Made by a program: the position numbers and the translations under genes. Below are positions 1-6,045 of a DNA stretch of 12,956 nucleotides, piece by piece; the stretch's first letter is position 1, and every line of letters begins with the position of its first letter. This DNA comes from Kiritimatiellota bacterium (GTDB lineage: Bacteria > Verrucomicrobiota > Kiritimatiellia > JAAZAB01): assembly GCA_008636095.1 (NCBI GenBank), contig VSJD01000163.1, positions 1 to 12,956 of the forward strand, read 5' to 3'. Below the pieces are notes generated by a model. That model was not told the origin of the DNA. It saw only the letters and a list, made by a program, of their open reading frames with translations, and searched no databases.

Positions 1-967
1 AGCATGGCGCAGCGAGCGCCAGGACGCGCTCGTAAAGCGCGCAGGCGAAAATCGTGCCCAGGCCCACCTGGCGGCCGTGATAGTCGTGCGGCACACCGTG
101 AATGGCGGCAGTCATGTCCAGCACGTGGGAAATCATGTGCTCACCGCCGGAGGCCGGGGCGGATGTGCCGGCCATGGTCATGGAAACCCCGGAATAAATC
201 AGGGCTTGGAAGAGCGCTTCGATCGCATGGGGCTCCCGTGCGCGGATCGCCTCCGGGTGCGCCATATAGGCCGGCTCCAGTTCGCGAATCAGTTGCGCGC
301 AGACGGGACAGTAATACTCCTCGAACAGCAACTGGTTGAGTTTCCAGTCGGTCATGCTGACCGACTTGGCCAGGACGTCGCCGAAACCGGCGGCGGTCAA
401 CTCGCAGGGGGCCTGCTGGATCACGGAGGGATCCGCCGCAATGATCCGCGGCACTGTTCCGTTAAGCACGCGTTTTACGCCGTGAATGGATGGCGCAATG
501 TTGTTTGAGGCGTAGCCGTTCATGGAAGCCGACGTGGCGACCATGGCGTACGGCAGTTTTGCGTCGCAGGCCTGCCACTTGCCCGGCGACGTGGCGATCC
601 ATTTGACCAAGTCGCTGATCGTACCACTGCCGACGGCCAGGAAACCGTCGCAAGGTGACAGCCGGGAACAAAGTGTATCCCGGGTGATGTCGTCACAGAT
701 GGGACCGCCATGCGGAGTGTCCGGCACGATAAAGACTTGAACAATCCGGCCGGCCTGATTCAAAACGGTCTCGCATTCACGGCCGATCAGGGGATAGGTC
801 CGCTCGTCGGCCACAAGATTTATCCGTTGGCCGGCAAGATGCCGATCCAGCAGGGATGGCAACTGTTGAATAGCCGTTACGCAATAAACGACGGCACGGA
901 TGGGGACCGAATGCGTTTTGCCGCACTCGCAGGCAAACGATTTGCCGAGTAAATCGGCAGGGTGCAC
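1..967 (-). CDS. araM: sn-glycerol-1-phosphate dehydrogenase, AraM/EgsA family (C-terminus cut by window edge)
   Basis: This reading frame is open over 322 codons and runs off the left edge, so the C-terminus is missing (family members are about 350-400 aa). It starts with GTG at 967, 2 nt after the aldolase stop codon, which points to translational coupling; no ATG opens this frame earlier. Visible motifs are an N-terminal CxCGxxH (residues 13-19), the nucleotide-binding GSGTISD (113-119), PYAMVATSASMNGYAS (139-154), GFGD (194-197), GGEHMISH (274-281) and HDYHG (294-298). Asp197, His277 and His297 match the spacing of the Asp-His-His metal site of this family. Known family role: NAD(P)H-dependent reduction of dihydroxyacetone phosphate to sn-glycerol 1-phosphate, the archaeal-type lipid backbone, which some bacteria also make. 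The exact substrate here is inferred. The closest alternative is another iron-containing alcohol or glycerol dehydrogenase, but the motif set favours AraM. Confidence 0.88.
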   Translation of the reverse strand, partial: MHPADLLGKSFACECGKTHSVPIRAVVYCVTAIQQLPSLLDRHLAGQRINLVADERTYPLIGRECETVLNQAGRIVQVFIVPDTPHGGPICDDITRDTLCSRLSPCDGFLAVGSGTISDLVKWIATSPGKWQACDAKLPYAMVATSASMNGYASNNIAPSIHGVKRVLNGTVPRIIAADPSVIQQAPCELTAAGFGDVLAKSVSMTDWKLNQLLFEEYYCPVCAQLIRELEPAYMAHPEAIRAREPHAIEALFQALIYSGVSMTMAGTSAPASGGEHMISHVLDMTAAIHGVPHDYHGRQVGLGTIFACALYERVLALAAPC

Positions 968-969
968 GT

Positions 970-1920
970 TTAGCTCTTCACCACCTTGCGGACGGCTTCC
1001 AACTGGCCGGCGCTACCCAGGTACCGATTCTTTTCGGCGATGTATTTGGCAAATTCAACCATAAACACCTTGCCCGGAGGCCGCAGATCGAAATTCTCCG
1101 GGTGTTCCTTGAAATATTCGCGGTGCACGCGGCACCAGACCAGGCGGCCATCGGTGTCGATATTCACCTTGGTTACGCCCAGCTTGGCGGCCTTGAGGAA
1201 CTGACTGGCATCCACGCCCTTGGCGCCCTTCATCGCGCCGCCGGCGGCATTGATCCGGTCAACTTCGTCCTTGGGCACGGAGCTGGAGCCGTGCATCACC
1301 AGTGGGAATCCCGGCAGGAGTTTCTGGATGGCCGCGATGATCTCGAAGTGCAGGCCCTGCGAGCCGGCAAACTTGTAGGCGCCGTGGCTCGTGCCGATGG
1401 CGCAGGCCAGACTGTCGCATTCGGAGCGCTTGACGAAATCTGCAGCTTGGGCCGGATCGGTAAGGTGGACCTGGTCTTCAGAGACGGAGATATGCTCCTC
1501 GACGCCGCCCAACTGGCCCAGCTCCGCCTCGACCACGATATTTTTGGCATGGGCGGCCGCGACCACGCGCTTGGTGATGGCGATGTTTTCTTCATAGGAC
1601 TTCATGCTGGCGTCAATCATGACGGAGCTGTAAAACCCGCTCTTGATGCAATCCAGGCAGGCTTCTTCGTCACCGTGGTCCAGGTGCACGGCGAAAATGG
1701 CGTCCGGAAAGATCTGGTCCGCCATGCGGATCATGGCTTCGAGCATGCGCTTGTCGGTGTAGGATCGGGCGCCCTTGGAAATCTGGATCATAAACGGGGC
1801 CTGGCTTTCCAGGTTTCCCCGGAACAGGCCCATGGTCTGCTCCAGGTTGTTGATGTTGTAGGCGCCGACGGCGTATTTGCCATAGGCGTGTTTGAACAAT
1901 TCCCTGGTGTTGACAATCAT
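970..1920 (-). CDS. fba: class II fructose-bisphosphate aldolase
   Basis: A 316-aa protein with the class II ketose-bisphosphate aldolase (TIM barrel, zinc-dependent) signatures. HLDHGDEE at 79-86 holds the catalytic Asp81 and zinc ligand His82; EAELGQLGG is at 131-139; GTSHGAYK gives zinc ligand His179; MHGSSS gives His210; KVNIDTD at 251-257 is the phosphate/substrate loop. It cleaves fructose 1,6-bisphosphate to DHAP and glyceraldehyde 3-phosphate in the cytoplasm. The start at 1920 is chosen because AAGGAGAG lies 6 nt upstream; an in-frame ATG at 2001 would add 27 residues unlike the family and would lie inside the predicted promoter. The gene is immediately upstream of the AraM-type dehydrogenase, which uses its DHAP product. 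Tagatose- or another ketose-bisphosphate specificity cannot be excluded. Confidence 0.92.
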   Translation of the reverse strand: MIVNTRELFKHAYGKYAVGAYNINNLEQTMGLFRGNLESQAPFMIQISKGARSYTDKRMLEAMIRMADQIFPDAIFAVHLDHGDEEACLDCIKSGFYSSVMIDASMKSYEENIAITKRVVAAAHAKNIVVEAELGQLGGVEEHISVSEDQVHLTDPAQAADFVKRSECDSLACAIGTSHGAYKFAGSQGLHFEIIAAIQKLLPGFPLVMHGSSSVPKDEVDRINAAGGAMKGAKGVDASQFLKAAKLGVTKVNIDTDGRLVWCRVHREYFKEHPENFDLRPPGKVFMVEFAKYIAEKNRYLGSAGQLEAVRKVVKS

Positions 1921-1926
1921 GGGTAT

Positions 1927-1934
1927 CTCTCCTT
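1927..1934 (-). promoter_or_regulatory. ribosome binding site of fba
   Basis: On the minus strand AAGGAGAG is followed by ATACCC and ATG at 1920. This strong Shine-Dalgarno sequence decides the start of the aldolase against the longer in-frame ATG. Confidence 0.8.
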
Positions 1935-1973
1935 GATTAAGATTCGGAACATGGTGCGCACGTGAAACTTTCC

Positions 1974-2001
1974 TATATAGCAGTTTACGGGCCGGCGTCA
2001 A
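1974..2001 (-). promoter_or_regulatory. predicted sigma-70-type promoter of fba-araM
   Basis: On the minus strand TTGACG (2001-1996) is followed after 16 nt by TATATA (1979-1974). This would give a leader of roughly 45 nt before the aldolase start. The match to TTGACA/TATAAT is good, but consensus use in this lineage is assumed. Confidence 0.45.
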
Positions 2002-2025
2002 TCTTTTTTCCTGCGAAGATTCTTG

Positions 2026-2132
2026 CCACGGATATCACGGATAACACTGATCAGGGCAAAAAATCCATTTGCATGTTCTCAGGTCGTTTGATTTTCTTCT
2101 GAACCAGAAGTATCCGTGCCATCCGTGGTGAT
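2026..2132. repeat. inverted pair of 9-mer (ACNGATNNC) repeat arms
   Basis: The left arm (2026-2055) reads as ACGGATATC, ACGGATAAC, ACTGATCAG, a clear 9-bp period. The right arm (2111-2132) is the inverted form; its reverse complement contains CACCACGGATGGCACGGATA. A small hairpin CTTCTG-aac-CAGAAG (2096-2110) lies between. The same family recurs at 7785-7901. It sits in the divergent gap between fba and the zinc-ribbon gene and contains no coding sequence I can support. Confidence 0.75.
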
Positions 2133-2155
2133 CCCAAGTTTTTCGCATTTCGTTC

Positions 2156-2184
2156 TTGCAATTTTCCAGACAAGCAATGATAAT
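2156..2184 (+). promoter_or_regulatory. predicted sigma-70-type promoter of the zinc-ribbon gene
   Basis: TTGCAA (2156-2161), a 17-nt spacer and GATAAT (2179-2184) stand about 25 nt before the AGGAGG at 2198-2203. The -10 box matches consensus at 5 of 6 positions and the -35 box at 4 of 6. The expected leader is only about 20 nt. Prediction only. Confidence 0.4.
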
Positions 2185-2197
2185 ACCAACAATCAGC

Positions 2198-2203
2198 AGG
2201 AGG
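2198..2203 (+). promoter_or_regulatory. ribosome binding site of the zinc-ribbon gene
   Basis: A perfect AGGAGG. It is 7 nt from the ATG at 2211 but only 1 nt from the in-frame ATG at 2205, so the start at 2211 is preferred. Confidence 0.75.
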
Positions 2204-2210
2204 TATGGCC

Positions 2211-2717
2211 ATGGCGAACGAAGACACAATCAACGAATCGTTAATCAACGAATCGTTTCCCGCAGAAGATATTATCTTCGAGTGCGGGGTTTGTGGCAAG
2301 AGCCTGGTGATCAACTCGCTGGGCGCGGGGCTTACGATAACCTGCCCCGACTGCGGCGCCGAACAGCAGGTGCCGTCGTCCGGCGGCGTGGAAGTTGCCA
2401 GCCCTGCAGTCGAGCCGAACGCTGCCACAACGGATGTTGCCGCAGCGGTGGCCGACGATCAGGAGGTGGAACACGAACTCCCTGAAATTTCCGACGTGCT
2501 GGCTGATGCTCGCGAGCAGATCAACACGCTCAAATCGGAAAACGACGAATTACAGTTCCGGCGCCGGTTTCTGGAAAAGCGCCATGCCCTCGCTTCCCAG
2601 AGCCTGCAAGCGTTGCAGCGGGAAATGATCACGATCCGCAAAGCGATGGATCGGACGGAAGCGATTCTGAAGACCATGGAAGATCCGTCTGCCAGCGACA
2701 CCCAGCCGATGGGCTGA
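2211..2717 (+). CDS. zinc-ribbon and coiled-coil protein of unknown function
   Basis: A 168-aa soluble protein and the only clear plus-strand gene. Residues 25-48 form a CxxC...CxxC zinc ribbon (Cys25, Cys28, Cys45, Cys48) of the kind found at the N-terminus of many regulatory or scaffold proteins. Residues about 52-85 are an Ala/Val/Glu-rich linker. Residues about 90-155 are charged and heptad-like, a probable coiled coil. There is no signal peptide or membrane segment. Codons 7-16 contain an exact 15-bp tandem duplication (2228-2257) giving INESL then INESF. The gene diverges from fba and converges on the glycosyltransferase at 2931; the composite repeat follows 27 bp after its stop. I do not recognise a named family and assign no function. 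Real-gene evidence is the perfect ribosome binding site, the intact ribbon and a promoter-like upstream sequence. Confidence 0.8.
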   Translation: MANEDTINESLINESFPAEDIIFECGVCGKSLVINSLGAGLTITCPDCGAEQQVPSSGGVEVASPAVEPNAATTDVAAAVADDQEVEHELPEISDVLADAREQINTLKSENDELQFRRRFLEKRHALASQSLQALQREMITIRKAMDRTEAILKTMEDPSASDTQPMG

Positions 2718-2744
2718 ATAAGAAATGCAGAATGTGATAGGAGA

Positions 2745-2927
2745 GGTGTTCAGTGTTCGGTGTTCGGAGTTGCATGACCGATGGACCAGCCTGCCCGCAG
2801 GACTTCGTCCAGCGATGTAGGCGGGTGCCGTTGGGTCGTCGCCGAGACAGCCGACGAGTATGGCAAGCCACAGGAACTACTGCTTTCTGGTTGGCTCCCG
2901 AACTCCGAACGCTGAACACTGAACACC
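2745..2927 (+). repeat. composite inverted-repeat element, copy 1 (7-bp repeat arms)
   Basis: The left arm (2745-2771) is built of GTGTTCA/GTGTTCG heptamers. The right arm (2901-2927) is its inverted copy: 25 of 27 positions pair canonically and both others are G.U pairs in plus-strand RNA. Between them lie an ATG stretch (2774), a CCCGC...GCGGG hairpin (2794-2825) and a 25-nt core (2837-2861). The core reappears inverted at 6669-6693 with 23 of 25 identical bases. The element fills the gap between two converging genes and ends 3 nt before the glycosyltransferase stop codon. Confidence 0.8.
2774..2915 (+). pseudogene. possible frame-broken remnant of the small ORF at 6627-6803
   Basis: The start reads M-T-D-G-P, next to M-S-D-E-P in the other copy. 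Further on, in a different frame, 2838-2861 encodes VAETADEY, next to VAESADEY there. The ATG and the downstream segment are out of frame, and the CCCGC hairpin lies between them, which would fit a hairpin insertion that broke the frame. The downstream frame ends at TGA 2913-2915 inside the right repeat arm. The whole could equally be non-coding repeat DNA. Confidence 0.3.
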
Positions 2928-2930
2928 CCG

Positions 2931-4013
2931 TTAGTTAGCATTTCCCAGCAGCGGCGCGAGGCATTCCTTCAGTTCGGCTTCCAGGTTGCGCGCTTGATAG
3001 CGTGCCAGGCGTTGTTGCTGGCCGCGCACCACGGCCTCGCGGAATGGCCCGCGGTGCGTGAGTTGCCCCATCATTTCGGCGATGTAATCCCAGCGTTTTT
3101 CCCGGACCAGGACCCCCGCGCCGTCAAGCGTTTCCGGCACTGCGTCGGCGGCATAGGCCAGGATCGGCAAGTTGTGTGCCATGCTTTCGATGAGCGGAAT
3201 GCAGAAGCCCTCGTGCTCGCTCATGCACAGAAACAGGTGAGCGGCCTCGTAATAGGCGGTCAACTCGCACTGCGGCACCGCGCCGGCAAAGACCACCTGG
3301 TTGAGGTTGAGGTTACGGGCATAGACGGTTAGCAGGGCCTGGTAACGCTCCAGTCCCGCAAACGAGCCGACGTGAATGAAACGCGCGTTCGGCTCCACGG
3401 TTTTCTGAAAATAATTAAATGCGCAGAGCGCATCCTCGATACGTTTATTCGGCGCACAGCGCCCCACGAAAAGGATGTTGATTCGATCGTCCCTGAGCGC
3501 GCGGAGCACGCGACGGTCAGCGCGTACGTTAATCGCGCCAAAATTCAGCACGAGCGGCATCACATGCACGGCCGGGTATCCCAGGGCAATCAGTTCCCTG
3601 GCATTGAATGGGCTGTCGGCCATGTTGACGGCGGCCGTTTTTGCCAGGGTGCGGGCCTGGTCCCGGCCCCAGGCCAGATCGCGCGCGAGTTCTTCCTGCA
3701 GGCCCCGGAAAAAATGAGCGGGGGTGATATTGTGGTAGCGTAGGACTTTGTGGCAGGCCAGGCTCTCGAAAATGTCGTTTACGGCCGATCCGATCGAGAG
3801 ATGCAGGAACGCGATATCATCCGGTCCCATGATTTCGGCGGCCCGCATGGCATCGCGGGCCTCCTGGCGCAGGGCCGGGCCCGTGTGGTTCAGCTCGCAG
3901 AAAATCTCGGCGGGATGGCCCCAGCGGCGGAACAGCGCGCGCAGGGTCAGCGCCTCGTTGCTGATGGCGTCGCCGGCGGTGAACCCCGCCACAAACTGGT
4001 GAATAGCCTTCAT
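2931..4013 (-). CDS. GT4-type glycosyltransferase (group 1)
   Basis: A 360-aa GT-B fold retaining glycosyltransferase. An N-terminal acceptor domain (about 1-175) contains YHNITPAHFF at 93-102. The C-terminal donor domain has NILFVGRCAPNKRIEDAL (179-196) and the EX7E motif as EHEGFCIPLIE, with Glu268 and Glu276 placed to contact the donor nucleotide sugar. VPETL at 292-296 is the usual loop before the final helices. There is no signal peptide or membrane helix, so it is a cytoplasmic or membrane-associated enzyme. Its ATG overlaps the stop of the upstream glycosyltransferase (ATGA, 4010-4013) and it lacks a clear ribosome binding site, indicating translational coupling. The likely role is adding one sugar, perhaps mannose- or rhamnose-like, to a surface polysaccharide; donor and acceptor cannot be read from the sequence. 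Confidence 0.88.
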   Translation of the reverse strand: MKAIHQFVAGFTAGDAISNEALTLRALFRRWGHPAEIFCELNHTGPALRQEARDAMRAAEIMGPDDIAFLHLSIGSAVNDIFESLACHKVLRYHNITPAHFFRGLQEELARDLAWGRDQARTLAKTAAVNMADSPFNARELIALGYPAVHVMPLVLNFGAINVRADRRVLRALRDDRINILFVGRCAPNKRIEDALCAFNYFQKTVEPNARFIHVGSFAGLERYQALLTVYARNLNLNQVVFAGAVPQCELTAYYEAAHLFLCMSEHEGFCIPLIESMAHNLPILAYAADAVPETLDGAGVLVREKRWDYIAEMMGQLTHRGPFREAVVRGQQQRLARYQARNLEAELKECLAPLLGNAN

Positions 4014-5221
4014 GTTCGATGGGCGGCAAACTGCCGCAGGGCGTCTTGAAATTTACGGTTGATGGTACTCCAGGAGTATTCGCGCAGAACATAGGCCCGG
4101 CCGGCCGCGCCCATTGAGCGGCGCAGACTTTCCTGCTGGAGGAGCGCGAGCAGCTCTTCCTCAAATTCCGGATACATCCGGAACCAAAGGCCTCCGTTGC
4201 TTTTCCGGCAATGATCCCGGTTGACCAAACAGCGCGCGTGTACCAGCACGGGCGTGCGGGCCAGCCAGGATTCCAGGATGACAATGCCAAAGCTTTCGTT
4301 TATGGATGGATGGCAGAACGCCACTGCGCCGGCAAAGGCCTCGTGCTTTTCCTCTTCCGAAAGAAACCCGACATCCAGCAGATGCGGTTGCAACTCGGCG
4401 GGTGGCGTGAGCTCCCCCGTGCCGGCCACCACCAGCTTGACGTCCTTCCCCGTGCGGCGGCGGAATAGCGTTACATAATCCAGCAGGAGCGGGGTGCCTT
4501 TGCCGCCTTCGCGTCTCCCGGCATAGATCACGTAGGGCGCCGTAAGACCGTGGTTACGGGCGAAGGCATCGGGCGAGGCCTCGAACGGATTGAGACCCAT
4601 ACCCACAACTGCGCCGGAAGATTCCGGCAGGTCATACAGCCGGCGGGCCAGCGCGCGTTCCGGCTCGGAATTAAACAGACAACCGGCGACGCTCCGGAAC
4701 ATTTCACGGAAGGCGCGGGTATAGGCAAAGCCTTCGTCGTGCAGGCAGGGCACCAGGAGCGTTTTGGCGGGAGCCAGGCGGCTGGCGAAATACACCAGCC
4801 CAAACAGGTAGGGCCCCATCACGATCCAGTCGAATTCGTCGCCATGGGCTTGCAAATAATTGCACAGGGCGCGGCTGTTGACGCTGTTCCGCAGCCAGGT
4901 CTGCTCGTCGGCCTCTGTGAAATGACTCCGGCGGCTGATGGCGTCCTGAACGCGCAGAAACGCTTGCGTGTCGCGGTCGGCATCCACGGGGAAAAAAATA
5001 ACGTCCAGGGCCCCGATCCGGCGCGGGCCGGGCTGGAGTTCATTGGCCCAAGTGAAGTGATTTTGGGCGCAGGTGGTCAGGAAAGTGACGCGATGTCCGG
5101 CGGCGACGGTCTGCTGGGCAAGCGCTTTCAGGAGTGTTTCCGCGCCGCCGACCGTGGCGCCTTCGGCAAAACGCGGACAGACGAAGGCTATACGTTCGGC
5201 GGTCGGTGTGACATGATGCAT
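4010..5221 (-). CDS. GT4-type glycosyltransferase (group 1)
   Basis: A 403-aa GT-B glycosyltransferase. The N-terminal Rossmann half begins RIAFVCPRF and has GGAET at 25-29, the usual glycine loop of the acceptor domain. The donor half starts near YVIYAGRREGGKGTPLLLDY (230-249), continues with KLVVAGTGE (262-270), and carries the EX7E motif ESFGIVILE (Glu309, Glu317). The ending YSWSTINRKFQDAL is typical of the family C-terminus. The start at 5221 is the first in-frame ATG; the best Shine-Dalgarno match (AAAGGAT) is about 10-12 nt away, a little far. A row of three small hairpins lies directly upstream (5239-5293). It forms a coupled pair with the next glycosyltransferase and follows a coiled-coil protein gene. 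Donor sugar and acceptor are unknown. Confidence 0.88.
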   Translation of the reverse strand: MHHVTPTAERIAFVCPRFAEGATVGGAETLLKALAQQTVAAGHRVTFLTTCAQNHFTWANELQPGPRRIGALDVIFFPVDADRDTQAFLRVQDAISRRSHFTEADEQTWLRNSVNSRALCNYLQAHGDEFDWIVMGPYLFGLVYFASRLAPAKTLLVPCLHDEGFAYTRAFREMFRSVAGCLFNSEPERALARRLYDLPESSGAVVGMGLNPFEASPDAFARNHGLTAPYVIYAGRREGGKGTPLLLDYVTLFRRRTGKDVKLVVAGTGELTPPAELQPHLLDVGFLSEEEKHEAFAGAVAFCHPSINESFGIVILESWLARTPVLVHARCLVNRDHCRKSNGGLWFRMYPEFEEELLALLQQESLRRSMGAAGRAYVLREYSWSTINRKFQDALRQFAAHRT

Positions 5222-5238
5222 AGAAGTTTCGATCCTTT

Positions 5239-5293
5239 GCGGTTCTCACGAACCGCCGCTACACCTGGTGTAGTAGCCGTTCGATAGAACGGC
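5239..5293 (-). promoter_or_regulatory. three tandem perfect hairpins in an intercistronic leader
   Basis: Three 7-bp perfect stems follow one another: GCGGTTC-tcac-GAACCGC (5239-5256), CTACACC-t-GGTGTAG (5259-5273; in RNA the loop would open to at least 3 nt) and GCCGTTC-gata-GAACGGC (5276-5293). The first directly precedes the AAAGGAT in front of the glycosyltransferase start. They could be repeat DNA, an mRNA processing or stability site, or a translation control; no T-run marks a terminator. Confidence 0.55.
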
Positions 5294-5303
5294 CATTACC
5301 GCG

Positions 5304-5762
5304 TCAGCCGCCTAATTTAGCTTTTTCCTCTTCGAGGGCCGCCAGGCGGCGTTCGAGGTCACGGAGGCGGTTGCGATATTTTTCGTCCAGGCCTTCGAGG
5401 GCCGTGACCAGCAGGCCGTTGACCTGGTTCTGCTGGGACCAGAGACGATAGGTATAGAACTTCAGCAGTTTCCAGAGGATCTTTTTTAGGCCCACCAGTA
5501 TTCCGGCGCCCAGCCGGCGCCGCTCGCGGATTTCGAAATCATTAATGTCAATGAAGACCGCATTGCGCAGGCAGTCCAGGTAATACCGCAGGAACGCTTC
5601 GTCATCCTGCAGATTGGCCAGGTTAGTCCGCTCGGCCTGGGCGAGGGCCACATCACGGTAGACGCCACGCTCCATCTTGCGGGCCACGGCGGCCTGGATC
5701 TCAGCCATGAGGCATTCGACATCCACGCCCTCCGCACCGATCTGGAATAGGGGTTCAGTCAT
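5304..5762 (-). CDS. coiled-coil protein associated with polysaccharide glycosyltransferases
   Basis: A 152-aa protein without a named family that I can be sure of. The N-terminal part (about 12-40, with VDVECLMAEIQAAVARKMER) resembles the short domain often found before glycosyltransferases or methyltransferases in O-antigen and exopolysaccharide clusters. Residues 81-108 are basic and hydrophobic (LGAGILVGLKKILWKLLKF), probably an amphipathic membrane-surface helix. Residues about 110-150 are heptad-like (LDEKYRNRLRDLERRLAALEEE), a likely coiled coil. It precedes two glycosyltransferase genes by 82 bp, so a scaffold or chain-length/assembly role is plausible but inferred. No Shine-Dalgarno sequence is visible; the leader is A/T-rich and made of ATGCAAAAT repeats, so the start is uncertain. 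Confidence 0.7.
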   Translation of the reverse strand: MTEPLFQIGAEGVDVECLMAEIQAAVARKMERGVYRDVALAQAERTNLANLQDDEAFLRYYLDCLRNAVFIDINDFEIRERRRLGAGILVGLKKILWKLLKFYTYRLWSQQNQVNGLLVTALEGLDEKYRNRLRDLERRLAALEEEKAKLGG

Positions 5763-5766
5763 AAAA

Positions 5767-5796
5767 ATGCAAAATTAAGAATGCAAAATGCAGAAT
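5767..5796. repeat. A/T-rich ATGCAAAAT short repeats
   Basis: ATGCAAAAT occurs at 5767-5775 and 5781-5789, and ATGCAGAAT overlaps it at 5788-5796, directly before the start of the coiled-coil gene. A related ATGCAGAAT occurs at 2726-2734. Composition differs sharply from the G+C-rich genes. Confidence 0.5.
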
Positions 5797-5818
5797 TTTT
5801 AAATATCTTTTGCTAGCC

Positions 5819-5859
5819 TGACCTATTCATGAAGATTTCAAATCTTCATAAACAGGTCA
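5819..5859 (-). other. long hairpin with G.U pairs only on the minus-strand RNA
   Basis: Arms 5819-5838 and 5840-5859 are inverted copies of 20 nt with two differences. In minus-strand RNA both differences become G.U pairs, so the stem is unbroken over about 19 bp with a tiny loop; in plus-strand RNA they would be mismatches. The flanking genes are both transcribed from the minus strand. It may act as a 3' processing, stability or termination structure after the envelope protein gene; no clear U-run follows. Confidence 0.6.
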
Positions 5860-5861
5860 CC

Positions 5862-5942
5862 CGAAGGGCTTCGACGTGAGCCCTTCGACTTTGCTCAGGA
5901 CTCGTGCTCCCCTCGGCCTGAGCTCTGGACGAAGGCAGGGCT
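5862..5942. repeat. nested G+C-rich inverted repeats
   Basis: CGAAGGGCT (5862-5870) pairs with AGCCCTTCG (5879-5887). GCTCAGG (5893-5899) pairs with CCTGAGC (5917-5923). CGAAGG (5930-5935), followed by CAGGGCT, could pair instead with the AGCCCTTCG segment, so two stems compete for it. Similar CCTTCGAC...GCTCAGG stretches are, to my recollection, common intergenic repeats in bacteria. No ORF is supported. Confidence 0.55.
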
Positions 5943-5954
5943 AACCTTGAGCAA

Positions 5955-5973
5955 GTCTGCGATTTTTGCAGAC
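5955..5973 (-). other. short hairpin in the gene-free stretch
   Basis: GTCTGC (5955-5960) and GCAGAC (5968-5973) form a perfect 6-bp stem around a 7-nt loop. It belongs to the row of hairpins downstream of the envelope protein gene; no function can be assigned. Confidence 0.4.
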
Positions 5974-6014
5974 GCGTCGAAATTTCAAAACCCTTGGCTT
6001 TTAAATGCTTATGA

Positions 6015-6033
6015 ATGAAAATGCCGTTTTCAT
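6015..6033 (-). terminator. possible weak terminator of the envelope protein gene
   Basis: ATGAAAA and TTTTCAT (6015-6021 with 6027-6033) form a perfect 7-bp A/T-rich stem 12 nt past the stop codon at 6046-6048, on the minus strand. It is followed only by a short mixed T-rich tail, so intrinsic termination would be weak. Confidence 0.3.
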
Positions 6034-6045
6034 GAATAATGCAGG

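Noticed and set aside
4-508. Plus-strand ORFs of 111 and 143 codons at the left edge
   Set aside because: They are antisense to the AraM-type gene, whose minus-strand frame shows clear family motifs throughout.
1102-1965. Plus-strand ORF of 287 codons
   Set aside because: Exact antisense shadow of the aldolase; it has no recognisable domain and no ribosome binding site.
2772-2900. Insertion sequence between the heptamer arms
   Set aside because: The interior is only about 130 bp, codes for no transposase and has no visible target-site duplication; at most a non-autonomous element.
2718-2930. Classical rho-independent terminator between the converging genes
   Set aside because: The heptamer arms can form a stem, but the loop is about 130 nt and no T-run follows on either strand.
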